Part shown: positions 24,371-33,070 of the stretch, piece after piece
How positions within the stretch are numbered: the first letter of the stretch is position 1
How the letters are laid out: every line of letters begins with the position of its first letter
Assembly (NCBI GenBank): GCA_020637395.1
Contig: JACJWA010000001.1
Span: 1,868,078-1,932,077, forward strand
Source of the DNA: Calditrichota bacterium
Lineage (GTDB): Bacteria; Electryoneota; RPQS01
Length of the DNA stretch: 64,000 nt
Reading direction: 5' to 3'
Translations under genes and position numbers: made by a program
The notes under the pieces: model-generated
Seen by the model: the letters and a program-made list of their open reading frames with translations, nothing else
What the model was told of the DNA's origin: nothing
Databases searched by the model: none

Positions 24371-24415
24371 GGGGTCCTGTAAGAACAAATCTCCTGACCC
24401 CCGAGTATAACGCAC

Positions 24416-25561
24416 ATGATAGACTCCCCTTCCCCGTTTGCCAAGCCGCATCCCGGCTTGCGGCTCAAAGAATACCAGCCCTTCGTCCCCCGCCCGACCG
24501 CCGAACAGGTGGCTCGTTTCCCGCAGGATGCGACCGATCTGCTTGACAGAATCTGGGCCCGGCATAACGAACTCATTCCCTACGGGCAATACGGCCTGGA
24601 TTGGATTCGCGGACGGCATTTCATCATTGCCGGAGGCACCGGACCGGGTCTGGGCGGCGCGATCGAAAGCGCCGTGCGGCGATTTGCGTCCGTGGACGGC
24701 AGCGTGACCGTGCTGGCGCGCGATCTGACGCGCTCCGTTGGCTTTGAAATGGGCAAGCAGATGACCGAACGCGCCGAGAAAATGGGCTTCGGCAATCGCT
24801 ATCACATGTCGAATGACGGCATGGCGCTGGAAGGCCCGGCGTTTGACGCGCTGCTGCACAACCTGAAGGAAGCCGGTGCGCACGAAGTCATCTACATCAA
24901 CTGCGTCGCCGCTGCGGTCGCGGGAATGCTGCCTGATACGCCGCCGATCTATGTCAAGGACGTGGACGACGAAGGTCTGTTCCAGTACAAACTCTTGCCG
25001 CTTTCGGATCAGCAGATCGAAAACACGCGCCACGTCATGGGCCGGATGGCCGTCGAGTTTCCGCACAAGCTTGCCGAAGCGGGTATCAAGGTCAAGGTGA
25101 CGACCTACATTGACTGGCGCGGGAGTTTGGACGTCATCAGTCGCGATCCAGAGAGTCCGTTCTATGGCCGGCAGGGACCGTATTCGACAAGTCTCTATTT
25201 GCCGAAGGAGTTTCTGCAAGCCGATACGATCAAGTCGTACGGTCACGGAAGAATTGTGCTCGATATTTTCCTGCCGGTGATGCGCACGCGCGCGTTGGGA
25301 TTCATTCCCGGTGCGATTCCGCAATCGTATATCTTCGAGAAGATGATGAAGATGTCGGGCATCCGCATGCGCGACGTGCCGGAACTTGCGCTGGGCACGC
25401 TCGATCAGATTGGCCGCGCGGTGTCGGGCGGAACCTACAATCCCTTCCCGCGTCTCGACGAACACGAGATTCCCTTGGAAGAGTGGTACTGGCAGATCGT
25501 GCAAAGGCTCAATGACGATTCGTCCAGTGAGTTCTATTGGAAGAACTGGATCGAAATGTAG
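24416..25561 (+). CDS. Rossmann-fold reductase, FabV / trans-2-enoyl-CoA reductase-like
   Basis: 381 residues, cytoplasmic. IIAGGTGPGLGGAIESAV (about 70-87) is a glycine-rich NAD(P) site of the SDR kind. Later segments, such as QIENTRHVMGRMAVEF and KVTTYIDW, resemble in order and spacing the EI..TV.VMGGEDW and KT.AYSYIG stretches of FabV, but the usual Tyr-x8-Lys active site is not evident, so the assignment is tentative. It has its own promoter with an operator-like palindrome and its own terminator. A role in fatty-acid or acyl-CoA reduction is plausible. A longer antisense frame covers the region but gives a His/Arg-rich translation without domains. Confidence 0.6.
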   Translation: MIDSPSPFAKPHPGLRLKEYQPFVPRPTAEQVARFPQDATDLLDRIWARHNELIPYGQYGLDWIRGRHFIIAGGTGPGLGGAIESAVRRFASVDGSVTVLARDLTRSVGFEMGKQMTERAEKMGFGNRYHMSNDGMALEGPAFDALLHNLKEAGAHEVIYINCVAAAVAGMLPDTPPIYVKDVDDEGLFQYKLLPLSDQQIENTRHVMGRMAVEFPHKLAEAGIKVKVTTYIDWRGSLDVISRDPESPFYGRQGPYSTSLYLPKEFLQADTIKSYGHGRIVLDIFLPVMRTRALGFIPGAIPQSYIFEKMMKMSGIRMRDVPELALGTLDQIGRAVSGGTYNPFPRLDEHEIPLEEWYWQIVQRLNDDSSSEFYWKNWIEM

Positions 25562-25597
25562 TGGAAGATATGAAATCTGAAGTATGAAATATGAAAG

Positions 25598-25624
25598 AGC
25601 CCGAAGCAATTGCCTCGGGCTTTT
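25598..25624 (+). terminator. intrinsic terminator of the reductase gene
   Basis: AGCCCGA (25598-25604) pairs with TCGGGCT (25615-25621); the inner AGCAATTGCC can extend the structure, and TTT follows. Confidence 0.78.
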
Positions 25625-25730
25625 GTGTTGGTGGGGTGCATGGCCATTGACTGGGACTTTCAAGATAGGTATCTTACCCGCAGGTCTTGGGCATTGGTTG
25701 GACAACGAATCTCGGAGGCCTTGATCATGA

Positions 25731-25791
25731 CGCGAATTCTCTCTGCATTCAATCTTCTGAAGCGGGTGGGGTTCGCGGTTTTGGTTTTGGA
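25731..25791 (+). repeat. signal-peptide cassette repeat, copy B (orphan)
   Basis: Nearly identical to 21209-21269. Here it sits upstream of, and in frame with, the 309-residue gene at 25838 but is not needed by it, so it looks like a remnant of a second FG-GAP-type gene. Confidence 0.7.
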
Positions 25792-25837
25792 GAAGTCTTA
25801 TAAGTACAGGCAAACTAGCTTAAACATGAGGCAAACT

Positions 25838-26767
25838 ATGGAAAACTTGTCGGCTTCACTGCGCCTATGCATATTAATAATCGCATCATGCACGATGGCG
25901 ATATTTGCTGCTGCAGAACAAGTTTTAACGAGACAGGATGCGTTTGACCGGATTCAGATCTTTGTCAATGCAAGTCCCAGCGAGCTCAGGACTCCCGACA
26001 GCGGTCTGCCTGAGATGATTAGAGAGTGGCAATACAAGTCTGACGGTGAAGTCACTACTGACATGATCGCCTTTTTTGAATCACTTGCAGATGATCCGAT
26101 GGTCTATCCCACGACGCGGGCAGCCGCGATTCGGGCCCTCCACTTGTCCTCCCCGGAACTTCAATTGGCAAGACTACGGCGTCTCATGCAGGAGGACAAT
26201 CAATACGCTTCTATTCCTTCTGCAGCTTTGATGGTAGAATGGGGATTCTGGGAAGAAGGAAGCCGAGTGTTAATCGAGCACGAAGCGTGGGGTTCTTTAG
26301 CAAGCACGGGCGATTCCTCGATGGTTTCTCCAATTCTGATCTCAATAGCAGACGACCACTCTAAGGCTGGTGTTACTCGATTGCGAGCAGCAGGGGCATT
26401 GGGTTCTTATGGTGACACAACGTATAAGTACGATGTCGCGCGAGACATACTTGCGTCAGTGGTTTTAAGGAATGAGGTGTGTGCGGACACAGGTGATTTT
26501 TTGCGTTGTGTAACTATGATTGTTGATATGCTCGACAGAACCGATAATCCACAAGACGTTGAGCTGCTGGATGCAGCATTGTACTTTCCAAATCAGGGTG
26601 TTCAGAGCTTCTGTCTATTTGCGCTCGGAAGACGTGCTCGGAATCTTGACGATATACTTTCAGTTGAGTCCCTTGAACGTGCAGCGTCACAAAGTGCATT
26701 CCCCGAACTAAAGAGAAGAGCCGCAGAGCAAGTAGCAATCTACAACTCCGAGCGAGGTCAACGATGA
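25838..26767 (+). CDS. secreted helical-repeat protein of unknown function
   Basis: 309 residues from ATG 25838, chosen because GAGG lies 6 nt upstream and the product then starts with a good signal peptide (MENLSASLRLCILIIASC). In-frame upstream ATGs at 25727 and 25610 would add the remnant repeat. The mature protein is acidic and rich in paired helices with Ala/Leu spacing (AAAIRALHLSSPELQLARL, TRLRAAGALGSYGDTTY), which suggests HEAT-like repeats. No family was recognised. Codon use is AT-richer than in flanking genes, a sign of transfer. It overlaps the amidase gene by 4 nt (ATGA), so the two are co-translated. Confidence 0.68.
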   Translation: MENLSASLRLCILIIASCTMAIFAAAEQVLTRQDAFDRIQIFVNASPSELRTPDSGLPEMIREWQYKSDGEVTTDMIAFFESLADDPMVYPTTRAAAIRALHLSSPELQLARLRRLMQEDNQYASIPSAALMVEWGFWEEGSRVLIEHEAWGSLASTGDSSMVSPILISIADDHSKAGVTRLRAAGALGSYGDTTYKYDVARDILASVVLRNEVCADTGDFLRCVTMIVDMLDRTDNPQDVELLDAALYFPNQGVQSFCLFALGRRARNLDDILSVESLERAASQSAFPELKRRAAEQVAIYNSERGQR

Positions 26768-27267
26768 ACAGATATCAACTTATCTCAATGATTGCAGCGA
26801 TATGTTTTGCAAGCACTGCCAATGCTGCATACGAAGTCGAGCTTGCGAATATTTATGCGTGCGCGTGGTGCAACAATGATCTATCCGGATACAATGATGA
26901 GGAATACGATAATTTTCACAACGCTGGATTTACATGTGGTGATCCGAACGACTGCATGCATTTCGTCAGTCAAATCTTGCAACACGGATGCATGGGAATC
27001 TGTGTTTCCTACTGCGGTGAACGAATTGACCCAGCCATCTACGATCTGGACCACTTCTGCGTGAGGTGTCAGTCAGACTATCGAACTGTCTATCGAAATC
27101 CCACAATGACCAGCTGTGTCGAGCATGGATTGGAAGTGTTTCCGAATTCAAGCTATTGGTTTGAGGAGGGACCTTTCACAAATACAACTTTTCTAGCTCA
27201 TCCGAACAATGGAGGACCACAGTGGACTGCACCCCGAGGGCTGGAGAGAGTCTCCAAGAAGTGTTAG
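26764..27267 (+). pseudogene. secreted amidase-domain protein truncated by IS copy 2
   Basis: Residues 1-153 are native, and from W154 the frame runs into the IS left end (WTAPRGLERVSKKC). After a signal peptide (1-21), the sequence CACGDP-like loop then DCMHFVSQILQHGC resembles the DCxNFVSQAL motif of the putative amidase domain (Amidase_6), with the Cys as nucleophile. The expected downstream His is missing, presumably removed. Unusually many cysteines (about twelve in the native part) fit a disulfide-rich exported protein. No continuation is found beyond the IS, so the 3' end is lost. AT-rich like its partner gene. Confidence 0.65.
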
Positions 27268-27296
27268 TTTAGGGGGATTGGAGAAAGGAGTGCAGG

Positions 27297-27677
27297 ATGT
27301 CAGGTCAGCGACGCAGGTTTTCGGACGAGTTTAAGGTTCAGGTGGTGCAGGAGGTGCTTCAGGGAGCGAGTCAGGCTGCGGTAGCCCGCAGGCACAATGT
27401 GTCAGCGAACACGATTCTGCTCTGGCAGAAGGCGTACAAATCCGGTCGCCTGGGGGGAGGGGCGACCGGCGCGGTTTCGCCCGAAGTGCGGGCGTTGGAA
27501 CTGCAAGTGGCGTAGCTGCAGCGGTTAGTCGGGAAGAAGGAAGAGCAGATCGAGTTTCTAAAAAAAACCGCCCGGCTACAAGAACAGCAGAACGCAGACA
27601 GGCCGTTACCTTCGAGCGGGGGACGTTCACGCGGAAAGCTTGTCCTCGAACGAAGTGAAGGAAAGGATGTGCGCTGA
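27297..27677 (+). pseudogene. IS3-family OrfA, copy 2, nonsense mutation
   Basis: Matches copy 1 OrfA but a GAG codon is TAG at 27513-27515, stopping translation after 72 residues (LELQVA). A 24-bp in-frame insertion, containing CTCGAACGAAGTGAAGG, lies near the end. The eight-A slippery run is kept. The helix-turn-helix is intact, so the truncated peptide might still bind IS ends. Confidence 0.88.
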
Positions 27678-28486
27678 TGGATCTTCCGGAGAGCACATAT
27701 TACTATCGTTCACGCACAGCGGATGACCGCCTGGCGCGACGACTCGATTTGCAGGACCGGATAGAAATGTTGGCGTTGAACAAGGCCGGTTATGGCTATC
27801 GGCGCATCACCGCCGAGCTGCGTCGGCAAGGTGTGATTGTCAACCGCAAGCTCGTCTTGAATATCATGAAAGAATCAGATCTGCTGGTCAGACCGCTGCG
27901 CGGATTTACGATCACCACGGACAGCAGACATACGCTGCCGGTCTATCCGAACCTCTATCAGAATCATTGGCCCACTGCGCCCGACCGAATCTGGGTGGCG
28001 GACATCACCTACATCCGTTTGCCGCTGGGCTTTGTCTATCTCGCTGTGATCCTCGATGCATTCTCACGCAAGGTCGTGGGCTGGGCGCTTTCTAAAAGCT
28101 TGGAAGCCGATCTGGTCATCGAGGCTATGACCATGGCTCTTGCCGAACGCCAGCCGGCACCGGGCTTGATCCATCACAGTGATCGCGGTGTGCAATACGC
28201 TTGTCATGCGTACACCGATCTACTCAAGCAGCATGGCGTTCACATCAGCATGTCGCGCAAAGGTAATCCGTACGACAACGCCGTGGCCGAAAGCTTCTTC
28301 AAAACCCTCAAGAAAGAAGAAGTCTATCTGTCCGATTACCGCACCCCCGAAGAGGCACGTCGGCAGATCAAACGGTTTATCGAACAAGTTTACAACTCAG
28401 AACGACTACACTCGGCACTCGGCTACACGCCCCCCCGCCGAGTTCGAACTTCAATACAATCAAACCCAAAACGCCGCCTAAACTAA
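27677..28486 (+). pseudogene. IS3-family OrfB, copy 2, frameshifted C-terminus
   Basis: Very close to copy 1 OrfB, and the DDE residues are present. An extra C in a run near 28431-28437 shifts the last 15 or so codons, replacing PAEFELQYNQTQNAA with PRRVRTSIQSNPKRRLN. Since OrfA is also broken, this copy is probably not self-mobile, though it might still be moved by copy 1. Confidence 0.85.
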
Positions 28487-28535
28487 TTGGATACCGACTC
28501 CAAAATTTGGGGTGCAGTCCACTTTTTCAGTTAAG

Positions 28536-28886
28536 TTAATGGAGGGATTTGGTTCGTAAGTTGCGTTTCCTTCGTGGGTTTTGGTTGGGATTGAGATTGG
28601 CCTGTTTACGGGCCTTTTTTGTTTGTTCTTTGAGCAGTTTCCGCTGTTTCTGGATGGCGTCGGCCCGTCCGTAGTAGACGTCGGCGGGATGCAGATTGCC
28701 GATACCTTTGTGGTAGTGTTCATAGTTGTACCAGTGCCGGAACTCCTCCAGCGCGCGGTCGAACGCCTCCGGTGACGCATGCACGATCAGCTGCAGTTTT
28801 TCCTTTGCCGTGCGGTTCAGACGTTCCACTTTACCGTTGGTCTGAGTATGTTTGCGCATCGAGAAGATGTGCCGGATTCCGCGACT
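28536..28886 (-). pseudogene. 3' remnant of a DDE integrase-core transposase
   Basis: About 117 residues homologous to the C-terminal end of an rve-type transposase: GIRHIFSMRKHTQTNGKVER contains the final catalytic Glu, and HWYNYEHYHKGIGNLHPADV plus YYGRADAIQKQRK are typical of the tail. The first two catalytic Asp and the whole N-terminal half are absent. It begins 14 nt from the right end of IS copy 2, which suggests that nested insertions and deletions removed the amidase 3' end. Different from the two IS3 copies. Confidence 0.8.
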
Positions 28887-29040
28887 TGCCTCTCTCCCAA
28901 TTCCCCCCAACTTCAATTTTCCCCGTTATTCCGCCTGAGTTTATCCGATTCTGTTTATGTGATTTTCCGCTTTTGTCTAAACCGGGGAATTGATACATTG
29001 TGTTGGTTTACAATCGCACACAATAGAGAGCATATTCGCC

Positions 29041-30189
29041 ATGGAAATGGATTACTTCCTGACTGACGACCAAAAGGCCTTGAGAGATTTGGCGCGCAAA
29101 ATCGCCGAAGAAAAGATTCGCCCTGTCGCCGCGCAGTACGACCGCGACGGCACGTTCCCGTGGGACATCGTGAAGGTGTTCGCCGAAGCGGGATTGTTCG
29201 GCATCGTGATTCCCGAAGAGTACGGCGGATTGGGAATGGGAGTTCTGGAACTGGCCATCGTGACCGAAGAGCTCTCGAAAGCTTGCGGCGGCATCACACT
29301 CGCGCTCGCGGCGTCCGCGCTCGGCACGTTCCCGATTCTCTTGAGCGCCAACGAAGAACAACAGAAGCGCTATCTGCCCGATCTCGCCGAAGGCAAATAT
29401 CTGGCGGCTTTTGGATTGACCGAGCCCAACGCAGGAAGTGACGCAGGTTCGATGAGAACGCGTGCGGTGCGTGACTGCGATGATTACATTCTGAACGGCT
29501 CGAAGATTTTCATCACCAACGGCGGTGCGGCGCATCTCTATACGATTATCGCCGTGACAGACCCGACCAAAGGTTCGCGCGGAACGACCGCGTTCATCGT
29601 GCAGGACGACTATCCCGGTTTCAAAGTCGGCAAGCACGAAGACAAGATGGGCATTCGCGCGTCAGCAACCAACGAAATCATTTTCGAAGATTGCCGCGTT
29701 CCGGTCGCGAATCGCATCGGCTCGGAAGGTCAAGGTTTCTTAGTTGCGATGAAGACGCTCGACAAATCGCGTCCCGGCGTGGCGTCGCAGGCGCTGGGTA
29801 TTGCGCAAGGCGCGTTTGATCTGGCGTTGGATTATGCGAAGCATCGCTTCCAATTTGGTCATCCGATCATGAACTTGCAGGCGATTCAGTTCATGCTGGC
29901 CGACATGGCCACCTCGATTGAAGCGGCGCGCGCGCTGCTCTATCAGACTGCGAGGCACATTGACGCGGGCAACAAGGACATTTCGCGTTACTCCGCGATG
30001 AGCAAACTGATGGCTTCGGATGTTGCGATGAAGGTCACGACCGATGCCGTGCAGATTTTCGGCGGCTACGGCTACATGCGCGATTATCCAATCGAAAAGT
30101 ACATGCGCGATGCGAAGATCACGCAAATTTACGAAGGCACGAATCAGATTCAGAGACTTGTGATAGGCAACACGCTGATCAAGGGATAG
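29041..30189 (+). CDS. acyl-CoA dehydrogenase
   Basis: 382 residues from ATG 29041; the longer frame from 28990 adds residues not present in the family. FGLTEPNAGSDAGSMRT and KIFITNGGAA are the FAD-binding and substrate motifs, RFQFGHPIMNLQAIQFMLA follows, and the catalytic base is the Glu in IYEGTNQIQRLVI close to the C-terminus, as in short-chain (butyryl-CoA) types. It oxidises acyl-CoA to enoyl-CoA and passes electrons to an electron-transfer flavoprotein. Monocistronic, with a bidirectional terminator after it. Chain-length preference is inferred only from overall resemblance. Confidence 0.93.
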   Translation: MEMDYFLTDDQKALRDLARKIAEEKIRPVAAQYDRDGTFPWDIVKVFAEAGLFGIVIPEEYGGLGMGVLELAIVTEELSKACGGITLALAASALGTFPILLSANEEQQKRYLPDLAEGKYLAAFGLTEPNAGSDAGSMRTRAVRDCDDYILNGSKIFITNGGAAHLYTIIAVTDPTKGSRGTTAFIVQDDYPGFKVGKHEDKMGIRASATNEIIFEDCRVPVANRIGSEGQGFLVAMKTLDKSRPGVASQALGIAQGAFDLALDYAKHRFQFGHPIMNLQAIQFMLADMATSIEAARALLYQTARHIDAGNKDISRYSAMSKLMASDVAMKVTTDAVQIFGGYGYMRDYPIEKYMRDAKITQIYEGTNQIQRLVIGNTLIKG

Positions 30190-30244
30190 TCTCGGATTCC
30201 GGCGGGGAATCGCTTCGCTAAATCCCCGCTCGGCGAAATACAAG

Positions 30245-30276
30245 AAAGCGCCTGACGAATGATCGTCAGGCGCTTT
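30245..30276. terminator. bidirectional terminator between convergent genes
   Basis: AAAGCGCCTGACGA (30245-30258) pairs perfectly with TCGTCAGGCGCTTT (30263-30276) around a 4-nt loop. It lies between the acyl-CoA dehydrogenase and the minus-strand GTPase-like gene. Confidence 0.85.
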
Positions 30277-30322
30277 GTGTTTTGCTCGGATTCCGGCAGG
30301 GTCTGGAGACCCTGGTCGGGTG

Positions 30323-31660
30323 CTACTTCTTGCTCTTCTTCGACGCAGAGAGAATCGGCGCGAGCGCGTCGTGCAGAGTCGGTTCGCCGATCTCCTGCAG
30401 ATCATACATCACGCGGACATGCGGCTTGGTAATCTTGATCACGCGGCCCAAATCAATCGGCGTCGCGATAATCACCGCGTCCACCTTCGCCTTGGTGATC
30501 GTGGCTTCAAGGTCCTTCATCTGCTTCTCGCCATAGCCCATCGCGGGAAGCAGCGAGCCGATGCCGGGATAGATCCTAAACGTCTCGGCAATCAATCCCA
30601 CCGCAAACGGACGCGGATCCACCATCTCCGCCGCGCCGTATTTCTTCGCGGCGACCACGCCGGCGCCATACTTCATCTCGCCGTGCGTACAGGTCGGGCC
30701 GTCCTCAATCACGAGGACGCGCTTGCCGCGAATCAATTCGGGCTGCTCAACTTTGATCGGCGAGGCCGCGTCAATCACCATGGCCTTGGGATTGTGCGCT
30801 TCAATCGAGGCACGCAGCGTCTGCATCTGCTCAGGCGCCGCACTGTCCACCTTGTTGATAACCAACACATCGGCCATGCGGAAATTCGTTTCGCCGGGAT
30901 AGTAGGTCATCTCGTTTCCGGCGCGCAGCGGATCAGCGACCGTGATATACACATCAGGCTTATAGAACGGCAGATCGTTGTTGCCGCCGTCCCACAAAAT
31001 CACATCCGCTTCCTTCTCCGCCTCGCGCAGAATCTTTTCGTAGTCTACGCCCGCATAAATCACCTGACCGCGCGCAATGTGCGGTTCGTACTCTTCCATT
31101 TCCTCAATCGTGCATTTGTGCTTCTTGAGGTCGGCAATGGAGCCGAAGCGCTGCACGATCTGCTTGCTCAGATCTCCGTAGGGCATCGGGTGGCGAATTG
31201 CGACCACTTTTTTCCCTGCGGCCTTCAAGATTTCGGCAACACGACGCGTCGTCTGAGACTTTCCCGCACCCGTTCTGACCGCGCACACCGCGACGACGGG
31301 TTTCGTGGACTTGATCATCGTCTCGCGTCCGCCAACCAATTTAAAATTGGCGCCGCTGGCCAAGATGCGCGACGCCCAGTGCATGACGTATTCATGCTTC
31401 ACGTCGCTATAGCTGTACACAACTTCATCAATCTCGTGCTTCTTGATCAGAGCTTCGAGTTCCGATTCGGGATGAATCTTGATACCCTTGGGATAGAGCT
31501 TTCCGGCAAGCACCGCGGGATACGTGCGGTCTTCGATGCCCGGAATCTGCGCGGCAGTGAAGGCCACGACCTCGAAAGTTTCGTTGTCGCGGTAAACTGT
31601 GTTGAAGTTGTGGAAGTCGCGGCCCGCCGCGCCCTGAATGATGGTCTTGATACGTTTCAT
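30323..31660 (-). CDS. cyclic 2,3-diphosphoglycerate synthetase-like P-loop protein
   Basis: 445 residues from ATG 31660 (MKRIKTIIQGAAGRDF); 48 upstream codons of open frame are not homologous to the family. A Rossmann-like N-terminal part is followed by a P-loop, VRTGAGKSQTTRRV (G131-x-G-K-S), and VLVINKVDSA as an NKxD-like GTPase motif. The family (COG2403) includes archaeal cyclic diphosphoglycerate synthetase, but most bacterial members are uncharacterised. It follows arginine deiminase on the same strand after 52 nt, suggesting a shared role, perhaps with carbamoyl phosphate or ATP metabolism. The family is clear, the function unknown. Confidence 0.82.
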   Translation of the reverse strand: MKRIKTIIQGAAGRDFHNFNTVYRDNETFEVVAFTAAQIPGIEDRTYPAVLAGKLYPKGIKIHPESELEALIKKHEIDEVVYSYSDVKHEYVMHWASRILASGANFKLVGGRETMIKSTKPVVAVCAVRTGAGKSQTTRRVAEILKAAGKKVVAIRHPMPYGDLSKQIVQRFGSIADLKKHKCTIEEMEEYEPHIARGQVIYAGVDYEKILREAEKEADVILWDGGNNDLPFYKPDVYITVADPLRAGNEMTYYPGETNFRMADVLVINKVDSAAPEQMQTLRASIEAHNPKAMVIDAASPIKVEQPELIRGKRVLVIEDGPTCTHGEMKYGAGVVAAKKYGAAEMVDPRPFAVGLIAETFRIYPGIGSLLPAMGYGEKQMKDLEATITKAKVDAVIIATPIDLGRVIKITKPHVRVMYDLQEIGEPTLHDALAPILSASKKSKK

Positions 31661-31712
31661 AGTCTGATAGAAATATGGTAGAATAAGGTTAGAGGGAATT
31701 GATCTGTTTTTT

Positions 31713-32912
31713 TTACGAACTGCGCACCAGCGGCATGGACATGCAGCGCGGTCCGCCCAAGCCGCGCACAAGCTCCGAACCGGGAATCTCGAGCACTTCG
31801 ACACCGGCGTTTCGCAGAGCGCGATTCGTATGTATGTTTCGCTCGTAGGAAATCACACGATTGGGAGCAATCGCCAGCATGTTGGATCCCGCGGCGCGCT
31901 GTTCGCGAGCGGCATAACGGGAATCGCCATTCGCCGTGCGCACAACATTCAACGGCCCGCCGAGTTCGTCTTCCAGAATTTTCAGCACCGGGCGGTCTTC
32001 CGTTTGCGGCACAAGTTTTCCGCCGGAGGAATTCTGTTCATAGCGGCGCACCTGCGGGCCATGCTCCACAACCGGCGGAAAGACGACAACCGTCTGCGGC
32101 CCCACAATCGTGAAGACTGTGTCAAGATGCATGTACACGCGCTCCGGCGGAATCAACACATCGTACACGCGCTTTGCCTTGCCCGCGTCAAAGAGTTTTC
32201 GAGCCACCAGCGCAATGGTTTCAGCGCGCGTGCGCTCGCTGCGGCCAATGGCAATTGCGTCCTCGTTCAAGACAATGATGTCGCCGCCTTCAATCGTATA
32301 AGGACGAGCTTCCAGATCACTGTCTCCAAAAATAAACTTGGTTCCTGCAAAGGACGGATGCAGCTCCAGCATCGTATGCGTCACCCAGGTCTCGCGAATA
32401 CGCGCGGGATAGTGAGCGTTGCAGGAAATCACTTCGTCACGAAAGACAAAAGCCGGATCACGAGTGAAATAGGCGTTCGGAAGAGGATCTATTAGAAAGC
32501 GGTCGTGGTGCAATTCCGCGTTTTCCGGCTCACTGCCGCAGGCGCGAGAGAACTCTTGTGCGGTCAATCCGTCAAAGACCAAGCGGGCCACGGCATCCGG
32601 CGGGAAGTGATCAAGAATCTTCTGCGCCAGAGCTGGATTATGACTCAATTCGCAGGCCTCATGCACCAAACGAGATCGGCCACTCTCCGTTGCAACCACA
32701 TCCCCTACCAAGTCTCCAAGAAGCAGAACTTCCACTCCGTTTTCGCGCATGATTCCGCTGAACGCCTCGTGCTCCGCCTGCATCTGCTTGAGGTACGGAA
32801 TATCCTCCAGCAGAAACCCCTGCACATTGCCGGGAGTCAACCGGTCGAGTTCATTGCCGGGACGATGGACCAGCACCGTGCGCAGGGGCGCGAACTCGTT
32901 GCATATGTTCAA
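31713..32912 (-). CDS. arcA: arginine deiminase
   Basis: 399 residues. Converts arginine to citrulline and ammonia, the first step of the arginine deiminase pathway. VLVHRPGNELDRLTP at the N-terminus, PNAYFTRDP near 150, GGDIIVLNEDAIAIG and MHLDTVFT contain the substrate- and catalysis-related residues, and the nucleophile is C390 in GGPRCMSMPLV. No ATG is available: TTG at 32912 is the best start in this frame, though ATT or CTG codons upstream could extend it by up to 13 residues. No carbamate kinase or ornithine transcarbamylase gene is adjacent; the next gene is the P-loop protein. Confidence 0.92.
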   Translation of the reverse strand: MNICNEFAPLRTVLVHRPGNELDRLTPGNVQGFLLEDIPYLKQMQAEHEAFSGIMRENGVEVLLLGDLVGDVVATESGRSRLVHEACELSHNPALAQKILDHFPPDAVARLVFDGLTAQEFSRACGSEPENAELHHDRFLIDPLPNAYFTRDPAFVFRDEVISCNAHYPARIRETWVTHTMLELHPSFAGTKFIFGDSDLEARPYTIEGGDIIVLNEDAIAIGRSERTRAETIALVARKLFDAGKAKRVYDVLIPPERVYMHLDTVFTIVGPQTVVVFPPVVEHGPQVRRYEQNSSGGKLVPQTEDRPVLKILEDELGGPLNVVRTANGDSRYAAREQRAAGSNMLAIAPNRVISYERNIHTNRALRNAGVEVLEIPGSELVRGLGGPRCMSMPLVRSS

Positions 32913-32967
32913 GGGAATGCGCTTCAGAATTTGCTCGTCGTTGAGTGCAATTGAATACTATCCTAAA

Positions 32968-32996
32968 AGTATAGCGTTTTCCCGCCTGAGTATCAA
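32968..32996 (-). promoter_or_regulatory. promoter of arcA
   Basis: On the minus strand TTGATA (32996-32991) and TATACT (32973-32968) are separated by 17 nt. The predicted start near 32961 leaves a leader of under 50 nt, so translation must start very close to the TTG chosen here. Confidence 0.65.
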
Positions 32997-33018
32997 GTTG
33001 CACAAATGTGCAGATAGG

Positions 33019-33049
33019 AACGGGACCGCCACTTTCGTGCGGTCCCGTT
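33019..33049 (-). terminator. hairpin terminator of the efflux operon
   Basis: AACGGGACCGC and GCGGTCCCGTT form an 11-bp stem with a 9-nt loop, just past the RND gene. The T tract is weak. Confidence 0.65.
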
Positions 33050-33070
33050 AACTTGGAATCAGATTCTTCC

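Larger units (their letters stand above)
24105..24415. other. intergenic region with palindromic element, tandem repeat and promoter
   Basis: Contains an 83-bp terminal inverted-repeat element (24114-24196), three copies of CCCCCAT (24277-24297) and the promoter/operator of the reductase gene (24342-24370). No gene was recognised. Confidence 0.6.
27223..28521 (+). mobile_element. IS3-family insertion sequence, copy 2 (decayed)
   Basis: 1299 bp in the same orientation as copy 1, with ends TGGACTGCACCCC at 27223-27235 and its exact complement at 28509-28521. It is 25 bp longer than copy 1: a 24-bp in-frame insertion near the end of orfA and one extra C near the end of orfB. The flanks CAG and CTT do not form a target duplication, so one side has been rearranged or deleted since insertion. 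Confidence 0.9.

Noticed and set aside
24347..25813. 488-residue minus-strand frame, longer than the reductase gene it overlaps
   Set aside because: Translation is rich in His, Arg and Gln with no domain, while the plus strand has a promoter, terminator and NAD(P)-binding motif.
22360..28521. Composite transposon made of the two IS3 copies and the genes between them
   Set aside because: Copy 1 alone has a target duplication on both its sides, and the outer flanks of the pair (GCC and CTT) do not match.
30275..31681. 468-residue plus-strand frame opposite the P-loop protein
   Set aside because: Low-complexity His/Arg-rich translation and it runs through a bidirectional terminator.
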